Shown piece after piece: positions 8,227 to 16,227 of a DNA stretch of 28,792 nt. Positions within the stretch are counted from its first letter, which is position 1, and every line of letters begins with the position of its first letter. Position numbers and translations under genes: made by a program. Location of the stretch: positions 1 to 28,792 of the IMG/VR virus record IMGVR_UViG_3300046373_000050, one strand, 5' to 3'. Under the pieces are notes generated by a model. That model was not told the DNA's origin, ran no database searches, and saw only the letters and a list, made by a program, of their open reading frames with translations. The stretch is from a virus.

Positions 8227-8250
8227 GGCAGCGTTCAGGGGCACGCTGCC
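8227..8250. repeat. Perfect inverted repeat next to the scaffold-side terminator
   Basis: GGCAGCGT (8227-8234) and ACGCTGCC (8243-8250) form an 8-bp stem with an 8-base loop. No T tract follows on either strand. It precedes the terminator at 8178-8205 on the minus strand, giving tandem hairpins; it may be a pause or processing site. Confidence 0.5.
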
Positions 8251-8260
8251 AGCCCGGGGA

Positions 8261-8623
8261 TTAGATGGTGGAGCCGTCCGAGAGCAGGGCGGCCGGGGTA
8301 TCGCCACGCACCAGGCGGATTCCTGCGTACTTGCCGACGTGCAGGCCGCCGTCCTTGGCGTCCGGGTGCGTGATCTGGCAGACCGGCAGCGGCTGCGCGG
8401 CTTCCTCGATGCGCGCGGCGTAGGCGACCAGGGGCTCGACCTCGGCGGCGGGCGCTGGCGGCGCTGGGTCCGGGTCAGGCTGCGGTGCCGGCGGCGTTTC
8501 CACCACCGGCGGCTGCGCGGCTTCCTCGATGCGCGGCGCGTCGCCCTGCTCAAGCGCGGGTGGTGCCGGCTCGACTGGCTTCTGTTCGACCGGCGTGGCC
8601 GGGGTTTTTCCATTACGTGGCAT
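8261..8623 (-). CDS. Pro/Ala/Glu-rich phage head protein with an internal repeat, unknown
   Basis: 120 residues. The N-terminal two thirds are a low-complexity linker (PAPPALEQGD, PAPQPDPDPAPPAP) with the octapeptide RIEEAAQP twice, 40 residues apart. The C-terminal third is compact and looks folded: VCQITHPDAKDGGLHVGKYA then GIRLVRGDTPAALL. A disordered arm plus small folded tip suggests a head-associated spacer or decoration protein, but no family was recognised. Start ATG 8621-8623 overlaps the end of the 99-residue gene by 11 bases. Followed by tandem hairpins and a terminator. Confidence 0.6.
   Translation of the reverse strand: MPRNGKTPATPVEQKPVEPAPPALEQGDAPRIEEAAQPPVVETPPAPQPDPDPAPPAPAAEVEPLVAYAARIEEAAQPLPVCQITHPDAKDGGLHVGKYAGIRLVRGDTPAALLSDGSTI
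8391..8535. repeat. 25-bp direct repeat inside the 120-residue gene
   Basis: The same 25 bases occur at 8391-8415 and 8511-8535 (GGCTGCGCGGCTTCCTCGAT, then GCGCG). The distance is 120 bp, exactly 40 codons, so the frame would be kept if they recombined. They encode the two RIEEAAQP copies. Confidence 0.85.
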
Positions 8624-8912
8624 TGATTCTCCGTTGTACGGCTTCCGCCTTGGTTTGCATGCTTTCGCGGGACAGGAGCTCTGCCCGCAGGATGGTTGCG
8701 CCGCCCGCGAACGACACGAATACGGCTTCGAACTGGTTGGCCGCCCACAACAGGCGCTTCAGTTCCTCGGCCTGGGCCTTGTTCTCGACCGGCAGCGCGG
8801 CCCAGGCGTCGATAACGGCCTGCCGGGTCTCGCGCATCGCTTCCTGGAAGAGCGGGTCATCGAGCAGGCGCTTGGCGTGCTCGCCGCGCGCAATTTGTTG
8901 TTTAGGGGTCAT
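8613..8912 (-). CDS. Small helical phage protein, unknown
   Basis: 99 residues, almost all helix: MTPKQQIARGEHAKRLLDDP, FQEAMRETRQAVIDAWAALP, ELKRLLWAANQFEAVFVSFA, then a basic end (QTKAEAVQRRINAT). I have seen proteins of this type in the head-gene block of other phages without a defined role. It starts one base after the stop of the LamG protein gene and overlaps the next gene by 11 bases. It may be a small capsid-assembly or cement factor; this is a guess from position. Confidence 0.6.
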   Translation of the reverse strand: MTPKQQIARGEHAKRLLDDPLFQEAMRETRQAVIDAWAALPVENKAQAEELKRLLWAANQFEAVFVSFAGGATILRAELLSRESMQTKAEAVQRRINAT

Positions 8913-8913
8913 C

Positions 8914-10371
8914 TCATCCCAGCAGTAAAAGTTCGGTTTCGAATTCGTCTTCCAGCTCAGCCAGGAACTGCTGCTCGGCCAGCCATGCGGCGACCCGCGC
9001 GCGCACGTCAGCGACGACGGCGGGCGGCAGGATCACCGGGCGCGGGCCGTGCACTGGCGCCCACGTTGCCGGCGGTAGCTCGCGCGCGACGATCTGCGCG
9101 ATAACCGGCGCAACCTGGACGGCGACCGGCTCGTCGGGCAGCAGTTCCAGCACCGCCGCCTCGATGGCCTGCTTGCGGCGCTTCTTCTCGCCCTTGGTCG
9201 GCTTGCGCGCGCGGTCGAGTTCGTCGGCGAAGGCACGCACTTCGCGCACGCTGCCAGCACCGCCACCGCCCGGCGCCGCAGGGGGCAGGGCAGAGGCAGC
9301 AAGGATGTCCGGAAGCTCCGACGCCAGCACGCTGCCGTTGATGGCAGACAGCGCTGTGCCAGTGGCCGCCATACTGTCGGCTCTCTCGCTTGCGGACGCT
9401 GCCCCGGTGATGGGGTTGACCGTCGCGGCGCCGGCGCCGGTCAGCGTGTCGGGCGCTTCGCTACTGCTGGCCGCGCCGCTGATCGCGACAAAGCCTGCGC
9501 TACCGGCGGCCGACAGCGTATCCGCTCGTTCGGTGCTATTCGCGGCGCCGGCGATAGGCGGGAAACTGATCGTCCCGGCGGCACCGAGCGTGTCAGCAGC
9601 TTCCGCCGATGCGGCGGTACCGGTTACAGGACCGACCGAAGCGGCAGCAGAACGCCACAGTCGCCGCGCCGGTGCCTTGAAGATCTGCCAGGGGTTCGCG
9701 TAGAAGCTGGCGAGCTCGGCTGGTGACAGCGCGCGATCCCAGATTGCGAAGTAGTACGCATTGCTGTTGCCTGGCGATGCGCCTGCCCCGTTCTTCGCAT
9801 TCAGCGCGATTGCTGACGTCGAATTCGTGATCGTGCCGCTGATGGCCTGGCTGTTGTTGCGCGCGCCATTGGCGACCGACCAGAACGTAGCTCCGTCAAA
9901 CGTGAAGCCGGCTTGAGCTGACTGGCCACCGTTGACATTGAGCGCGGCCCCAGCCCAGGCTGCACCGACCCGCAGATATGCCTGCATGGCCGTGTTGCCG
10001 CCAGCACAATACAAACCCCAGCCGTCGTTCGAATTTTCGCAGCCGAAGTTGTACGTATAGCCCGCCGCGTTGGTCATCATGCCGTCCATCAGGACGGTGA
10101 TCGCGGCGGTCGGCTTGATGCGGGAGTCGTTCGGAAGCGTCGCTGCCATGGCAAGCGAGCTTGCGCCCAGGCGCCGGCCTTTCGGTCCAGCGTTTACCGC
10201 TCCGGCCGCGGCGACGGTCGCGGCAGGTACGTTCGGCAGGGCGGACCGGAAGCCATTCCCGCTCGGGAGCCAGAAGCCGACCAGCCCGCGCGTAAGCGGG
10301 TTCGACGAGTCGAGCGGAAACGCCTGCTGCGGCTGCTGTTGCAGGCGATGCGGCAGGATTAGCGCGCCCAT
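8914..10371 (-). CDS. LamG-like fibre/decoration protein with five 24-residue repeats
   Basis: 485 residues. Residues ~20-225 form a concanavalin A/LamG-like domain: SSNPLTRGLVGFWLPSGNGF at the start and YYFAIWDRALSPAELASFYA at the end are the usual borders of phage LamG domains. Residues 250-363 hold five near-identical repeats of about 24 residues (consensus TGAASASERADTLSAAGT..). Residues ~375-405 are highly charged (TKGEKKRRKQAIEAA), and the end is acidic (EDEFETELLLLG). This suggests a glycan-binding head, a flexible stalk and an attachment end. The gene lies in the head block between portal and scaffold, not with tail genes, so a head fibre is as likely as a tail fibre. TGATG overlap with the upstream gene. 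Confidence 0.65.
   Translation of the reverse strand: MGALILPHRLQQQPQQAFPLDSSNPLTRGLVGFWLPSGNGFRSALPNVPAATVAAAGAVNAGPKGRRLGASSLAMAATLPNDSRIKPTAAITVLMDGMMTNAAGYTYNFGCENSNDGWGLYCAGGNTAMQAYLRVGAAWAGAALNVNGGQSAQAGFTFDGATFWSVANGARNNSQAISGTITNSTSAIALNAKNGAGASPGNSNAYYFAIWDRALSPAELASFYANPWQIFKAPARRLWRSAAASVGPVTGTAASAEAADTLGAAGTISFPPIAGAANSTERADTLSAAGSAGFVAISGAASSSEAPDTLTGAGAATVNPITGAASASERADSMAATGTALSAINGSVLASELPDILAASALPPAAPGGGGAGSVREVRAFADELDRARKPTKGEKKRRKQAIEAAVLELLPDEPVAVQVAPVIAQIVARELPPATWAPVHGPRPVILPPAVVADVRARVAAWLAEQQFLAELEDEFETELLLLG
9283..9624 (-). repeat. Tandem protein repeat region of the LamG-like protein
   Basis: Codes for repeats starting at residues 250, 274, 298, 322 and 345, a period of 24 codons (23 for the fourth). 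Conserved core: G-A-A-S-x-S-E-x-x-D-T-L-x-A-A-G. The last copy is the most diverged. DNA identity between copies is lower than protein similarity, so the array is not recent. Confidence 0.75.
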
Positions 10372-10838
10372 CAGCTTACATCGCCGCTCTGGTCTGCCCG
10401 GTAGGCATCATGGCCCGATGCCGCGAGGGCGGCACCCGAGTCGTTCTTGACGATCAGCCGGGTAGCGTACGGCAGCACGCCACCGAAGGCGGCCGCGAGC
10501 GAAAACACACGGCTCTGCAGCGCGGCGTTCGTGCCCAGCGGAAGGACTCCGATGAAGATCAGGTTCGCCTCGTCGGTGGCCACCGCGCCCGATGCCGGCC
10601 CCGAGCTGAAATTCGTACCGTCGAGCGATGCCTGCGCGTAGAGAATGGCCTGCTTGTTGCCGGCGACAGTTCCGGGCGTCACCGACAGTTCGACTAGGCA
10701 GTCGAGCGGCGCTTTGCCGGCGCTGTTGTGCGTGATGGTGCCGATTGTGCCAAAGGCGGTCGATGCCAGGTTGGCGAGTGCCGCCGCAGCGCCGCTGATC
10801 TGCGTACGCGCACCTTGGGTGATAAGTGCGGTCGCCAT
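10371..10838 (-). CDS. Phage virion structural protein, unknown
   Basis: 155 residues, mostly predicted strands with small residues: MATALITQGARTQISGAAAA, LVELSVTPGTVAGNKQAILY, ASLDGTNFSSGPASG, then NLIFIGVLPLGTNAALQSRV and TRLIVKNDSGAALAASGHDA. This beta-sandwich-like composition is common in phage decoration proteins and baseplate-free tail parts, but no family name is supported. Two bases separate it from the gene before it, and it overlaps the LamG gene start by one base, so the two are likely made together; it could be a partner of the fibre. Confidence 0.65.
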   Translation of the reverse strand: MATALITQGARTQISGAAAALANLASTAFGTIGTITHNSAGKAPLDCLVELSVTPGTVAGNKQAILYAQASLDGTNFSSGPASGAVATDEANLIFIGVLPLGTNAALQSRVFSLAAAFGGVLPYATRLIVKNDSGAALAASGHDAYRADQSGDVS

Positions 10839-10840
10839 GG

Positions 10841-11140
10841 TCAGCCGATCGCGATGATGGCGTCGAGCACCGTGTTGACCTGGTACTGGATGTCGCCGTC
10901 AGGGGCGCCAGTCGCATTCTCGGCGATGACAGGATTGCGCAGCACCTGCATTGCGAGCTGCAAGCCCGAGATGTTCGCGCGCCCCTGGAGGATGCGCGTC
11001 GACCAGTCCTTACGCCCTTCGTGATTCGGCGTAGTCGGGTCCTCGGCCGCGATGTCCTGCGCAGCTTTCCACGTGGCGACTCGGCAGCGGGCCTGAAAGT
11101 CCTGATCATTCGCTGCGCTGTGAATGGAGAGATAGCTCAT
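10841..11140 (-). CDS. Small phage structural/assembly protein, unknown
   Basis: 99 residues, MSYLSIHSAANDQDFQARCR, then VATWKAAQDIAAEDPTTPNH and a helical C-terminal half (GLQLAMQVLRNPVIAENATG, DGDIQYQVNTVLDAIIAIG). Good Shine-Dalgarno (AAGGAAAAACC before ATG). Proteins of this shape are seen in the head block of other phages with no assigned role. Part of an uninterrupted run of genes after the portal. Confidence 0.6.
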   Translation of the reverse strand: MSYLSIHSAANDQDFQARCRVATWKAAQDIAAEDPTTPNHEGRKDWSTRILQGRANISGLQLAMQVLRNPVIAENATGAPDGDIQYQVNTVLDAIIAIG

Positions 11141-11149
11141 GGTTTTTCC

Positions 11150-11554
11150 TTAAACTGGTGCGCCGGTGATGACGAACGACGAAATGTTGACGGCCTGGCC
11201 GGCGGTGAGCGAGGTACTCGACAGGTTCAGGTCGGCGCCCGAGGTGCCAACGTCGCCATCGACGCATGCGCTGGTGCCGTCCGCCTTGAACACGCGGAAC
11301 CAGGTCGCGGTGCCAGTGGCGTCAGCCGCGGAGTCGCCGGTAATGGCGCCTGCAGTGAGCGCGCCACCGGACACCGAGCCGAACGCCGTGGCGTTGCCGA
11401 TCAGCTCAGCGAGCAGGGTTTGACCGCTGATCGCCGTATTGACGCTGGCGGGCCGCGTGCCGTTGTAGATGCGGATCTTCGCGCTCGCCCCGATGTCCGA
11501 GTTGACCGCGGCGAGGCGGGCGGCAATGATCGCCGTGCTGTACTTGATGCTCAT
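11150..11554 (-). CDS. Phage structural protein downstream of portal, unknown
   Basis: 134 residues. N-terminal helix (SIKYSTAIIAARLAAVNSDI) then a beta-rich Ser/Thr/Gly/Ala body (AKIRIYNGTRPASVNTAISG, LLAELIGNATAFGSVSGGAL, TATWFRVFKADGTSACVDGD). I recognise this as a common phage-associated hypothetical type without a function. It starts in an ATGA overlap with the portal stop, so it is translationally coupled to the portal. A cement or fibre-base role would fit but is unproven. Confidence 0.65.
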   Translation of the reverse strand: MSIKYSTAIIAARLAAVNSDIGASAKIRIYNGTRPASVNTAISGQTLLAELIGNATAFGSVSGGALTAGAITGDSAADATGTATWFRVFKADGTSACVDGDVGTSGADLNLSSTSLTAGQAVNISSFVITGAPV

Positions 11555-13707
11555 GCTTGATCCTGTTCAGGGTTGAATTGCTGCGGCAGCACCTTGACCG
11601 TATGCGATGCTTTGCCGGTGACCGGGTCGCGCACGATGTGCGTTTCCATCTGGGCGATGTCTTCCAGCTTGCGATGCAGGTCGACGATCAACTGCAATGC
11701 ACCTGGCGCGCCGCCTTCGACCTGTGCCGTGCCGGCTTCTGCCTGTCGGTTCTGCAACTCCATGCTCTTGAGGCCCAGTTCGATCTCCTTGATCCGGACC
11801 TCTTTCTCCTTCAACTGCAGGTCGATCAGCTTGAGCTGACTGTTGGCGGCCAGGGTCGCGGCGTCCGATTCCCGTTTGTACTCGGCGTCACGCGCCTTGC
11901 CCTGCTGACGCATGGTTTCGAGCTCCATTTCCATCTTGGCCAGCACCTGCTCCGGCGTCTCCTGCGGCGGCGCTGGTGGCGTCGTGCTCGGATCGGTCAG
12001 CAGGCGGGTTTCGCCACCCTGGATGTTCCCGGCTTTCAGCAGCATCTTGCCCAGGTTGTAGACGTTCTCCGGAGTGACCACGCCCAGCGGCGCGGCCTGC
12101 TGGAAGTAGGCGCCCATCATCCCGAGGAACTGGATCGTCTGCGACTTGTCGCCGGTGCCCAGGCCCACGTTGATGTTGACGTCCATCTCGGCCGACCAAC
12201 CACGCGGGTCGTATTCCACCCACTTGTTGCGCAGGCGGATCGTGGCCGGCTTGTCCTGGTACTCGCACGTCAGCTTGAGCAGGCGCTTGCACAGGTCCTT
12301 GCAGCCCGTCTCGGCGAAGATGCGCAGGATCATCAGCTCGCGCTTCTGGTCGCGGTTCTGCGCGATCTGCGCGCCGGTGGCGGTCTTGTTGAGACTGTCG
12401 GCGTCGAGGCCCTGGTTCAGACGGCTGATGCCGACGCGCTCCTCGCGTACCGTGTTCATCAACTCGATGCCCTGGAGCGACTCGTTGGCGACCAGCGAGG
12501 TCTGCATCGGGCCGGCGGCGAGCTGGCTCTTGACGCGCACCACCTTGCCGATGCGCGTGCTGAGCAGGTCGTCCAGATTCACCTGGCCGTCGACCGCGTA
12601 CGTGGTCGGGTTGTTCGCCAGGTAGAGCGAATCCAGGTACTGACGCTGCAAGCTGGTCTTCGTGTCCTGAATCGACACGACCGGGTCGGCCAGGGCCATG
12701 CCGATGATCCGGTGCGGCAGCAGGATCGGCGACCACAACGAGTATTCGTGGTCGTCGACTTCCTCGTTCTCGAGGATGTCGTTGCCGGCCATGAAGACGC
12801 GGCGCCATTCGGCGATGCCGTCGCCGTCGAAGTCGAGCTTCACGAAGCCGAAGAACAGGGTGATCTGCTGGTTTGCGCCTTCGCCGACGTCGCCCGGCTG
12901 CGGGTGATCAGCATCGAGCGCGAACGCATCTGGTGCGGCCTGGTAGTCGGACAGCGCCTCGACGCGCGCCCGGTCGAAGTCCATCGCGACCAGGTCGGAG
13001 CGCGTGTACGTGCGCAGCTCGCCGATGCAGGTCACATCCTCCATCTTCTTGGCGTGCCGCGACAGGATGAAGGCGCCGGGCTCGACGTTCTCGATGCGCA
13101 CGCCACGGGGGCCGCTGTCGATCACGACGTCGATGTCGTGCAGCATCTGCGGCGGCTGGGCCAGCGCGTTGCTCACCTCCTGCTGGTCCGGATCGGGCAC
13201 TGCGTCATGGGTCAGGATCGTGATGCGCGGGTCGTTGACCATCTTGACCAGCTGCATGTCGGTCAGGCCTTGATAGCTGGCCTTTTTCACCTTCTTCGTC
13301 TTATCCTGCCAGGAGCGAACGATGCCGATCTTGGACAGAAGGCCATCCTTGATCCAGGTGTTGAAGATCAGGAAGCCCGGGTTCTTCTTCTTGATGATGT
13401 GGTTGACAACATCGGTAGCTTGTTCGTTGTAGTCCTCGTCGCCTGGCTCGACTGGCTCGAACTCGCAGATGTTGTCGCCCGCGAAGAATGGCTCCAGCAG
13501 CGAGGGCAGGGCGGACTCGATCACCTCGAACACATCCCAGCTCACGACCTGCGACCGGCCGGCCACCTCGTTCCCGAGCGGCAGGCCCAGGTAGTAGGTC
13601 ATGTTGCGGTCGCGGTCGGCCGCCAGCTGCGAGCCGGTCCAGGCGGCGGACTCGCTCACCTCGTGGTCGACCGCGCTGCGCAGCTCGTCGTCGGTCATTT
13701 TGGTCAT
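11551..13707 (-). CDS. Portal protein, P22-like
   Basis: 718 residues, long as in P22-type portals. The N-terminal clip/wing region contains YYLGLPLGNEVAGRSQVVSW and DVFEVIESALPSLLEPFFAG, the signature 'S.....DV...IE...P.L...F' of portal proteins. RQYLDSLYLANNP and then LVANESLQGIELMNTVREER and VGISRLNQGLDADSLNKTAT are the stem and crown part typical of the family. Residues ~585-660 form a charged coiled coil (crown/barrel). It forms the dodecameric DNA channel in the capsid vertex. The start 13705-13707 is in an ATGA overlap with the terminase stop; a reading that continues to 14442 is an out-of-frame artefact inside the terminase gene. Confidence 0.85.
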   Translation of the reverse strand: MTKMTDDELRSAVDHEVSESAAWTGSQLAADRDRNMTYYLGLPLGNEVAGRSQVVSWDVFEVIESALPSLLEPFFAGDNICEFEPVEPGDEDYNEQATDVVNHIIKKKNPGFLIFNTWIKDGLLSKIGIVRSWQDKTKKVKKASYQGLTDMQLVKMVNDPRITILTHDAVPDPDQQEVSNALAQPPQMLHDIDVVIDSGPRGVRIENVEPGAFILSRHAKKMEDVTCIGELRTYTRSDLVAMDFDRARVEALSDYQAAPDAFALDADHPQPGDVGEGANQQITLFFGFVKLDFDGDGIAEWRRVFMAGNDILENEEVDDHEYSLWSPILLPHRIIGMALADPVVSIQDTKTSLQRQYLDSLYLANNPTTYAVDGQVNLDDLLSTRIGKVVRVKSQLAAGPMQTSLVANESLQGIELMNTVREERVGISRLNQGLDADSLNKTATGAQIAQNRDQKRELMILRIFAETGCKDLCKRLLKLTCEYQDKPATIRLRNKWVEYDPRGWSAEMDVNINVGLGTGDKSQTIQFLGMMGAYFQQAAPLGVVTPENVYNLGKMLLKAGNIQGGETRLLTDPSTTPPAPPQETPEQVLAKMEMELETMRQQGKARDAEYKRESDAATLAANSQLKLIDLQLKEKEVRIKEIELGLKSMELQNRQAEAGTAQVEGGAPGALQLIVDLHRKLEDIAQMETHIVRDPVTGKASHTVKVLPQQFNPEQDQA

Positions 13708-15158
13708 ACAATTCCCAGTGATTGATAGTTGAGGCTGCCGCCCCATGGCTTGTCGATGTCGCCGTATGCGATCGCGTGGCGCCGCATCATGTAGGCGTAG
13801 CGGACCGCGTCGAGCACGTCGTCGCGCGTCTTCGAAATCTTTCCTTTGTCGTCGCGGTGGTACTGCAGGAACTCGTCGAACAGGTCGCGCAGGCCGGCGA
13901 ATACCTTGAACCGGCCGCTCATCATCAGGTCGCGGATCTCGAACAGGCCGGCCTCGACGCCGTTGCCGCCGTCCGGCCAGGTGGCCTGCTCGAGCAGCAT
14001 GTTGAAGCCGGCTTCCTCGTAGTAGGCCTTCTGCTGTTTCGCGCTGCCTTTCTCGGTTTGCAGACCGTCGGCCGGCCAGGCAGTGGGCACACCCTTCGCC
14101 CAGGACTTGACGGCCCCCCAGGCCTCGATCGGCTTGGTCTGCGCCTTCTTCCACGCCTTGGTGACGTAGAACATGTCGCCCTCGGGATCGAACACCAGCT
14201 GCGCATGCGCCTGCGGGTGGTCCCAGCCGAAGTCCATGCCATCGATGACCCGAAAGTGCTTCGGGATCGCGAACGGCTCGCAGGTGATGGCGTCTTCTGC
14301 CAAGTCGTAAATTCGTCCGTGTCCCAGCATCGGGACTCCTTTCGTTCGCATGTCGCGCTGGTGTGCCGGGTAGCTGGCCAGCAGGCCTTCCTTGGCCTGT
14401 GTGCTCAGGTGGGGCGCATCGTCCCAGCCCTTCTGCATGCAAATCTGCGCCGGCGAGGGCGTGTCCATGAACTGGATCACCAGCTCGGTGCGCCCGTTCT
14501 CCGGCGTGAAGGTCAGGATGCCGCGCCCGCCGGCGCCCTTGTCACCGGTTGCGGTACGCGTCAGCACCTGGGGGAAGATGGTCGAATCCCGCGGCTCCTC
14601 GTCGATGTGGAACCAGTCCACCGAGTCACCCATCAGGGCGTGCTGCCCTTGCGAGTAGGACCAGAACTGGATTGCGGCATCGCTGGCCTGGATGTCGCCG
14701 CCGCCGATCTGGCGGATGTAAACGGTGCGCAGGGCGTTCGGCGTGCCGGACATCGCCTCGTAGCCCATGATGTGCTCGGGCGGGATCAGGCCGCCGGCGA
14801 ACTTGCTGCCGTCCTTGCGGCCGATGATCGGCTCCTGCAGCAGGTCGCGCGTCTTCTCGCCGGAGTAGCCCAGGCACCAGATCAGCGGCGCATGCCCGAA
14901 GGTGTGACCCTCCCAATCGTCCGGGTAATCTCCCAGGGCGTGGATCGCGTCGAGGTAGGTGCCGGTGTAAGTCTTGCCGATCCGGTTGGCAGCGATCAGG
15001 CAGACCTGCGTGTGCGTCGCGGTGTTGGCGTTGAACTCACGCTGCCAGCCGTACAGCTGCTGGTGCATCGTGCGATACCGGTAGACCCGGGCCCGGCGCT
15101 CTTTCTCCTGAAGCAGAACGAGCAGGCGCTCCCGCTCGGCCCTACTGGTCGCCGTCAT
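13704..15158 (-). CDS. Terminase large subunit
   Basis: 484 residues. Packaging ATPase and nuclease that cuts the concatemer and drives DNA through the portal. Walker A-like motif AANRIGKT (residues ~56-63, with Arg before GKT), Walker B with catalytic Glu at VDWFHIDEEP (180-189), coupling motif region near ILTFTPENG (214-222). The RNase H-like nuclease has Asp in GMDFGWDHP (307-315) and the C-terminal acidic cluster TRDDVLDAVRYAYM (444-457). Closest in pattern to P22/Sf6-type terminases. The ATG lies in the 17-base overlap with the small-subunit gene; no strong Shine-Dalgarno, so it relies on coupling. Confidence 0.9.
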   Translation of the reverse strand: MTATSRAERERLLVLLQEKERRARVYRYRTMHQQLYGWQREFNANTATHTQVCLIAANRIGKTYTGTYLDAIHALGDYPDDWEGHTFGHAPLIWCLGYSGEKTRDLLQEPIIGRKDGSKFAGGLIPPEHIMGYEAMSGTPNALRTVYIRQIGGGDIQASDAAIQFWSYSQGQHALMGDSVDWFHIDEEPRDSTIFPQVLTRTATGDKGAGGRGILTFTPENGRTELVIQFMDTPSPAQICMQKGWDDAPHLSTQAKEGLLASYPAHQRDMRTKGVPMLGHGRIYDLAEDAITCEPFAIPKHFRVIDGMDFGWDHPQAHAQLVFDPEGDMFYVTKAWKKAQTKPIEAWGAVKSWAKGVPTAWPADGLQTEKGSAKQQKAYYEEAGFNMLLEQATWPDGGNGVEAGLFEIRDLMMSGRFKVFAGLRDLFDEFLQYHRDDKGKISKTRDDVLDAVRYAYMMRRHAIAYGDIDKPWGGSLNYQSLGIV

Positions 15159-15585
15159 GGGCTACGGCCGCGCTGGCCTTCACGATCTCGGCCTCAAGCT
15201 CGGCGTCGGTCAGCTTCTTGATGCGGTGCTCGATCGCGCCGCCACCTTCGCCGGTCAGCTGCATGCGGTTGCCGTATTTCTTCGGCTTCATGCGCTGAGC
15301 CTGCTCAACCCGTGCGTGGATCCGGAGCTTGGCCTTGCGGATCGAATCGGCGTCGACGCGGCAGTTGTCCGCGATGTCGACGATCTCGTCGATCATGGTG
15401 TCGGCTCGCTCGTCCGTGGCGATCTCATACGCTGCAGCGAACTCCGGATGGTCTCGCAGCCAGCGGAACACGGTGGCCTTGCTCGGCATGCCGTCGAGCT
15501 TGCACACGGCGCGGATCGTTTTGCCATCCGCGATCGCTGCGCAGAACTTGTCGGCCAGGTCGGCCGTGTATGCGGTTGCGGTCAT
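15142..15585 (-). CDS. Terminase small subunit
   Basis: 147 residues from ATG 15583-15585; the longer reading from 15657 would cross a terminator and was rejected. The N-terminal helix-turn-helix, DGKTIRAVCKLDGMPSKATV then FRWLRDHPEFAAAYEIATDE, is the DNA-recognition domain of small terminases; the rest is helical oligomerisation sequence with DEIVDIADNCRVDADSIRKA and KLRIHARVEQAQRMKPKKYG. This is the Sf6-like terminase small-subunit pattern. It recognises the pac site and regulates the large subunit. Weak Shine-Dalgarno. The Cys-Lys-rich HTH start and the neighbour order leave little doubt. Confidence 0.85.
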   Translation of the reverse strand: MTATAYTADLADKFCAAIADGKTIRAVCKLDGMPSKATVFRWLRDHPEFAAAYEIATDERADTMIDEIVDIADNCRVDADSIRKAKLRIHARVEQAQRMKPKKYGNRMQLTGEGGGAIEHRIKKLTDAELEAEIVKASAAVAHDGDQ

Positions 15586-15598
15586 GGTGGTCAGGAAT

Positions 15599-15623
15599 AA
15601 AAAAGCCCGGCACGTGGCCGGGC
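15599..15623 (-). terminator. Rho-independent terminator ahead of terminase
   Basis: Minus-strand 7-bp stem GCCCGGC (15605-15611) / GCCGGGC (15617-15623), 5-base loop, followed by TTTTTTATTCC. It stands just upstream of the small terminase start, so late transcription must read through it; this fits a need for antitermination. Confidence 0.75.
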
Positions 15624-15781
15624 GAACTGGCTGCCGGTCAGGCAGCCCAGGAGACATGTTGTGGCGGCCACGAGGGCCTCACGCGATCAGCGCTTGACCA
15701 CACGGCTGGCGACTGCTGCCAGATGCCAGGCGTGTGGTGCCGCTGCTGTTCCCGGCTGGTCAGAGGCTGGGCCTCGAGGTG

Positions 15782-16048
15782 TTATCGGTGGTGCCGGCGG
15801 TTGCGCGCGATGCGTCGCTTCTTCGCCGCGGCGCGCTGCTGCTGCGCCATCGAGATCCGGGCGCCCTTGTGGCCGTAGAGACCAGGCCGGCGGGGCAGGT
15901 CGGTGCACGGTCCGCGCTTGCCAGGCTTGCTGGCGTCGGCCGGCGCGTGCACGACCGTTGCCTGCGCGGCGGCGGGCGCGACGCCAGTGCACGAGGCGAG
16001 GGCGGCGGCCACGACGAAAGCGAGCCGGCGGCGGAGGGATCCGAACAT
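15782..16048 (-). CDS. Small lipoprotein with basic C-terminus, unknown
   Basis: 88 residues. MFGSLRRRLAFVVAAALASC has a basic start, an apolar core and a lipobox LASC with Cys20, so a lipoprotein signal is likely; a signal peptidase I site after AQA (27-29) is the alternative. The middle has two Cys in all (C20 and C48), and the last ~25 residues are strongly basic (AKKRRIARNRRHHR). Shine-Dalgarno TGGAG six bases before ATG. It lies between two terminators, just before the packaging genes, where lysis or lysogenic-conversion genes often sit. No overlapping Rz partner with a membrane segment is seen, so calling it Rz1 is not supported. The ~195 bases between it and terminase hold only a terminator. 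Confidence 0.5.
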   Translation of the reverse strand: MFGSLRRRLAFVVAAALASCTGVAPAAAQATVVHAPADASKPGKRGPCTDLPRRPGLYGHKGARISMAQQQRAAAKKRRIARNRRHHR

Positions 16049-16070
16049 GTTTTCTCCAGGGAGCGGAAAC

Positions 16071-16105
16071 GAAAAAGCCCCGCGTCATTGCTGATCGCGG
16101 GGCTT
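16071..16105 (-). terminator. Rho-independent terminator after the AT-richer accessory gene
   Basis: Minus-strand 10-bp stem: AAGCCCCGCG (16075-16084) and CGCGGGGCTT (16096-16105), 11-base loop, then TTTTTCGTTTCC. It would end transcripts coming from the 16228-16593 gene and the replication operon before the lipoprotein gene. About 120 bases between it and that gene's stop hold no other visible feature. Confidence 0.8.
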
Positions 16106-16227
16106 CGAATTTTGTCTGGATGCGCCGGGGGCTCCCATCTGGGAACCGGCCTCGTCGCATTTCTAGACGGAATTAAGTTGTGACACGGAATTTACTGCTG
16201 AGATTTCCGGCTGTCAAGAAATTTCGT

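Noticed and set aside
11557-13725. 722-codon plus-strand frame opposite the portal gene
   Set aside because: Antisense in-phase shadow of the portal; no ribosome site or domain.
13708-14442. N-terminal extension of the portal frame inside the large terminase
   Set aside because: Out-of-frame with the terminase, Arg-rich; the ATGA overlap at 13704-13707 marks the true start.
13722-15221. 499-codon plus-strand frame opposite the large terminase
   Set aside because: Shadow of the terminase, whose motifs are clear on the minus strand.
15687-16160. Overlapping frame around the lipoprotein as an Rz/Rz1 spanin pair
   Set aside because: The overlapping frame has no N-terminal membrane segment or coiled coil and is Arg/Pro-rich, as expected of a GC-rich shadow.
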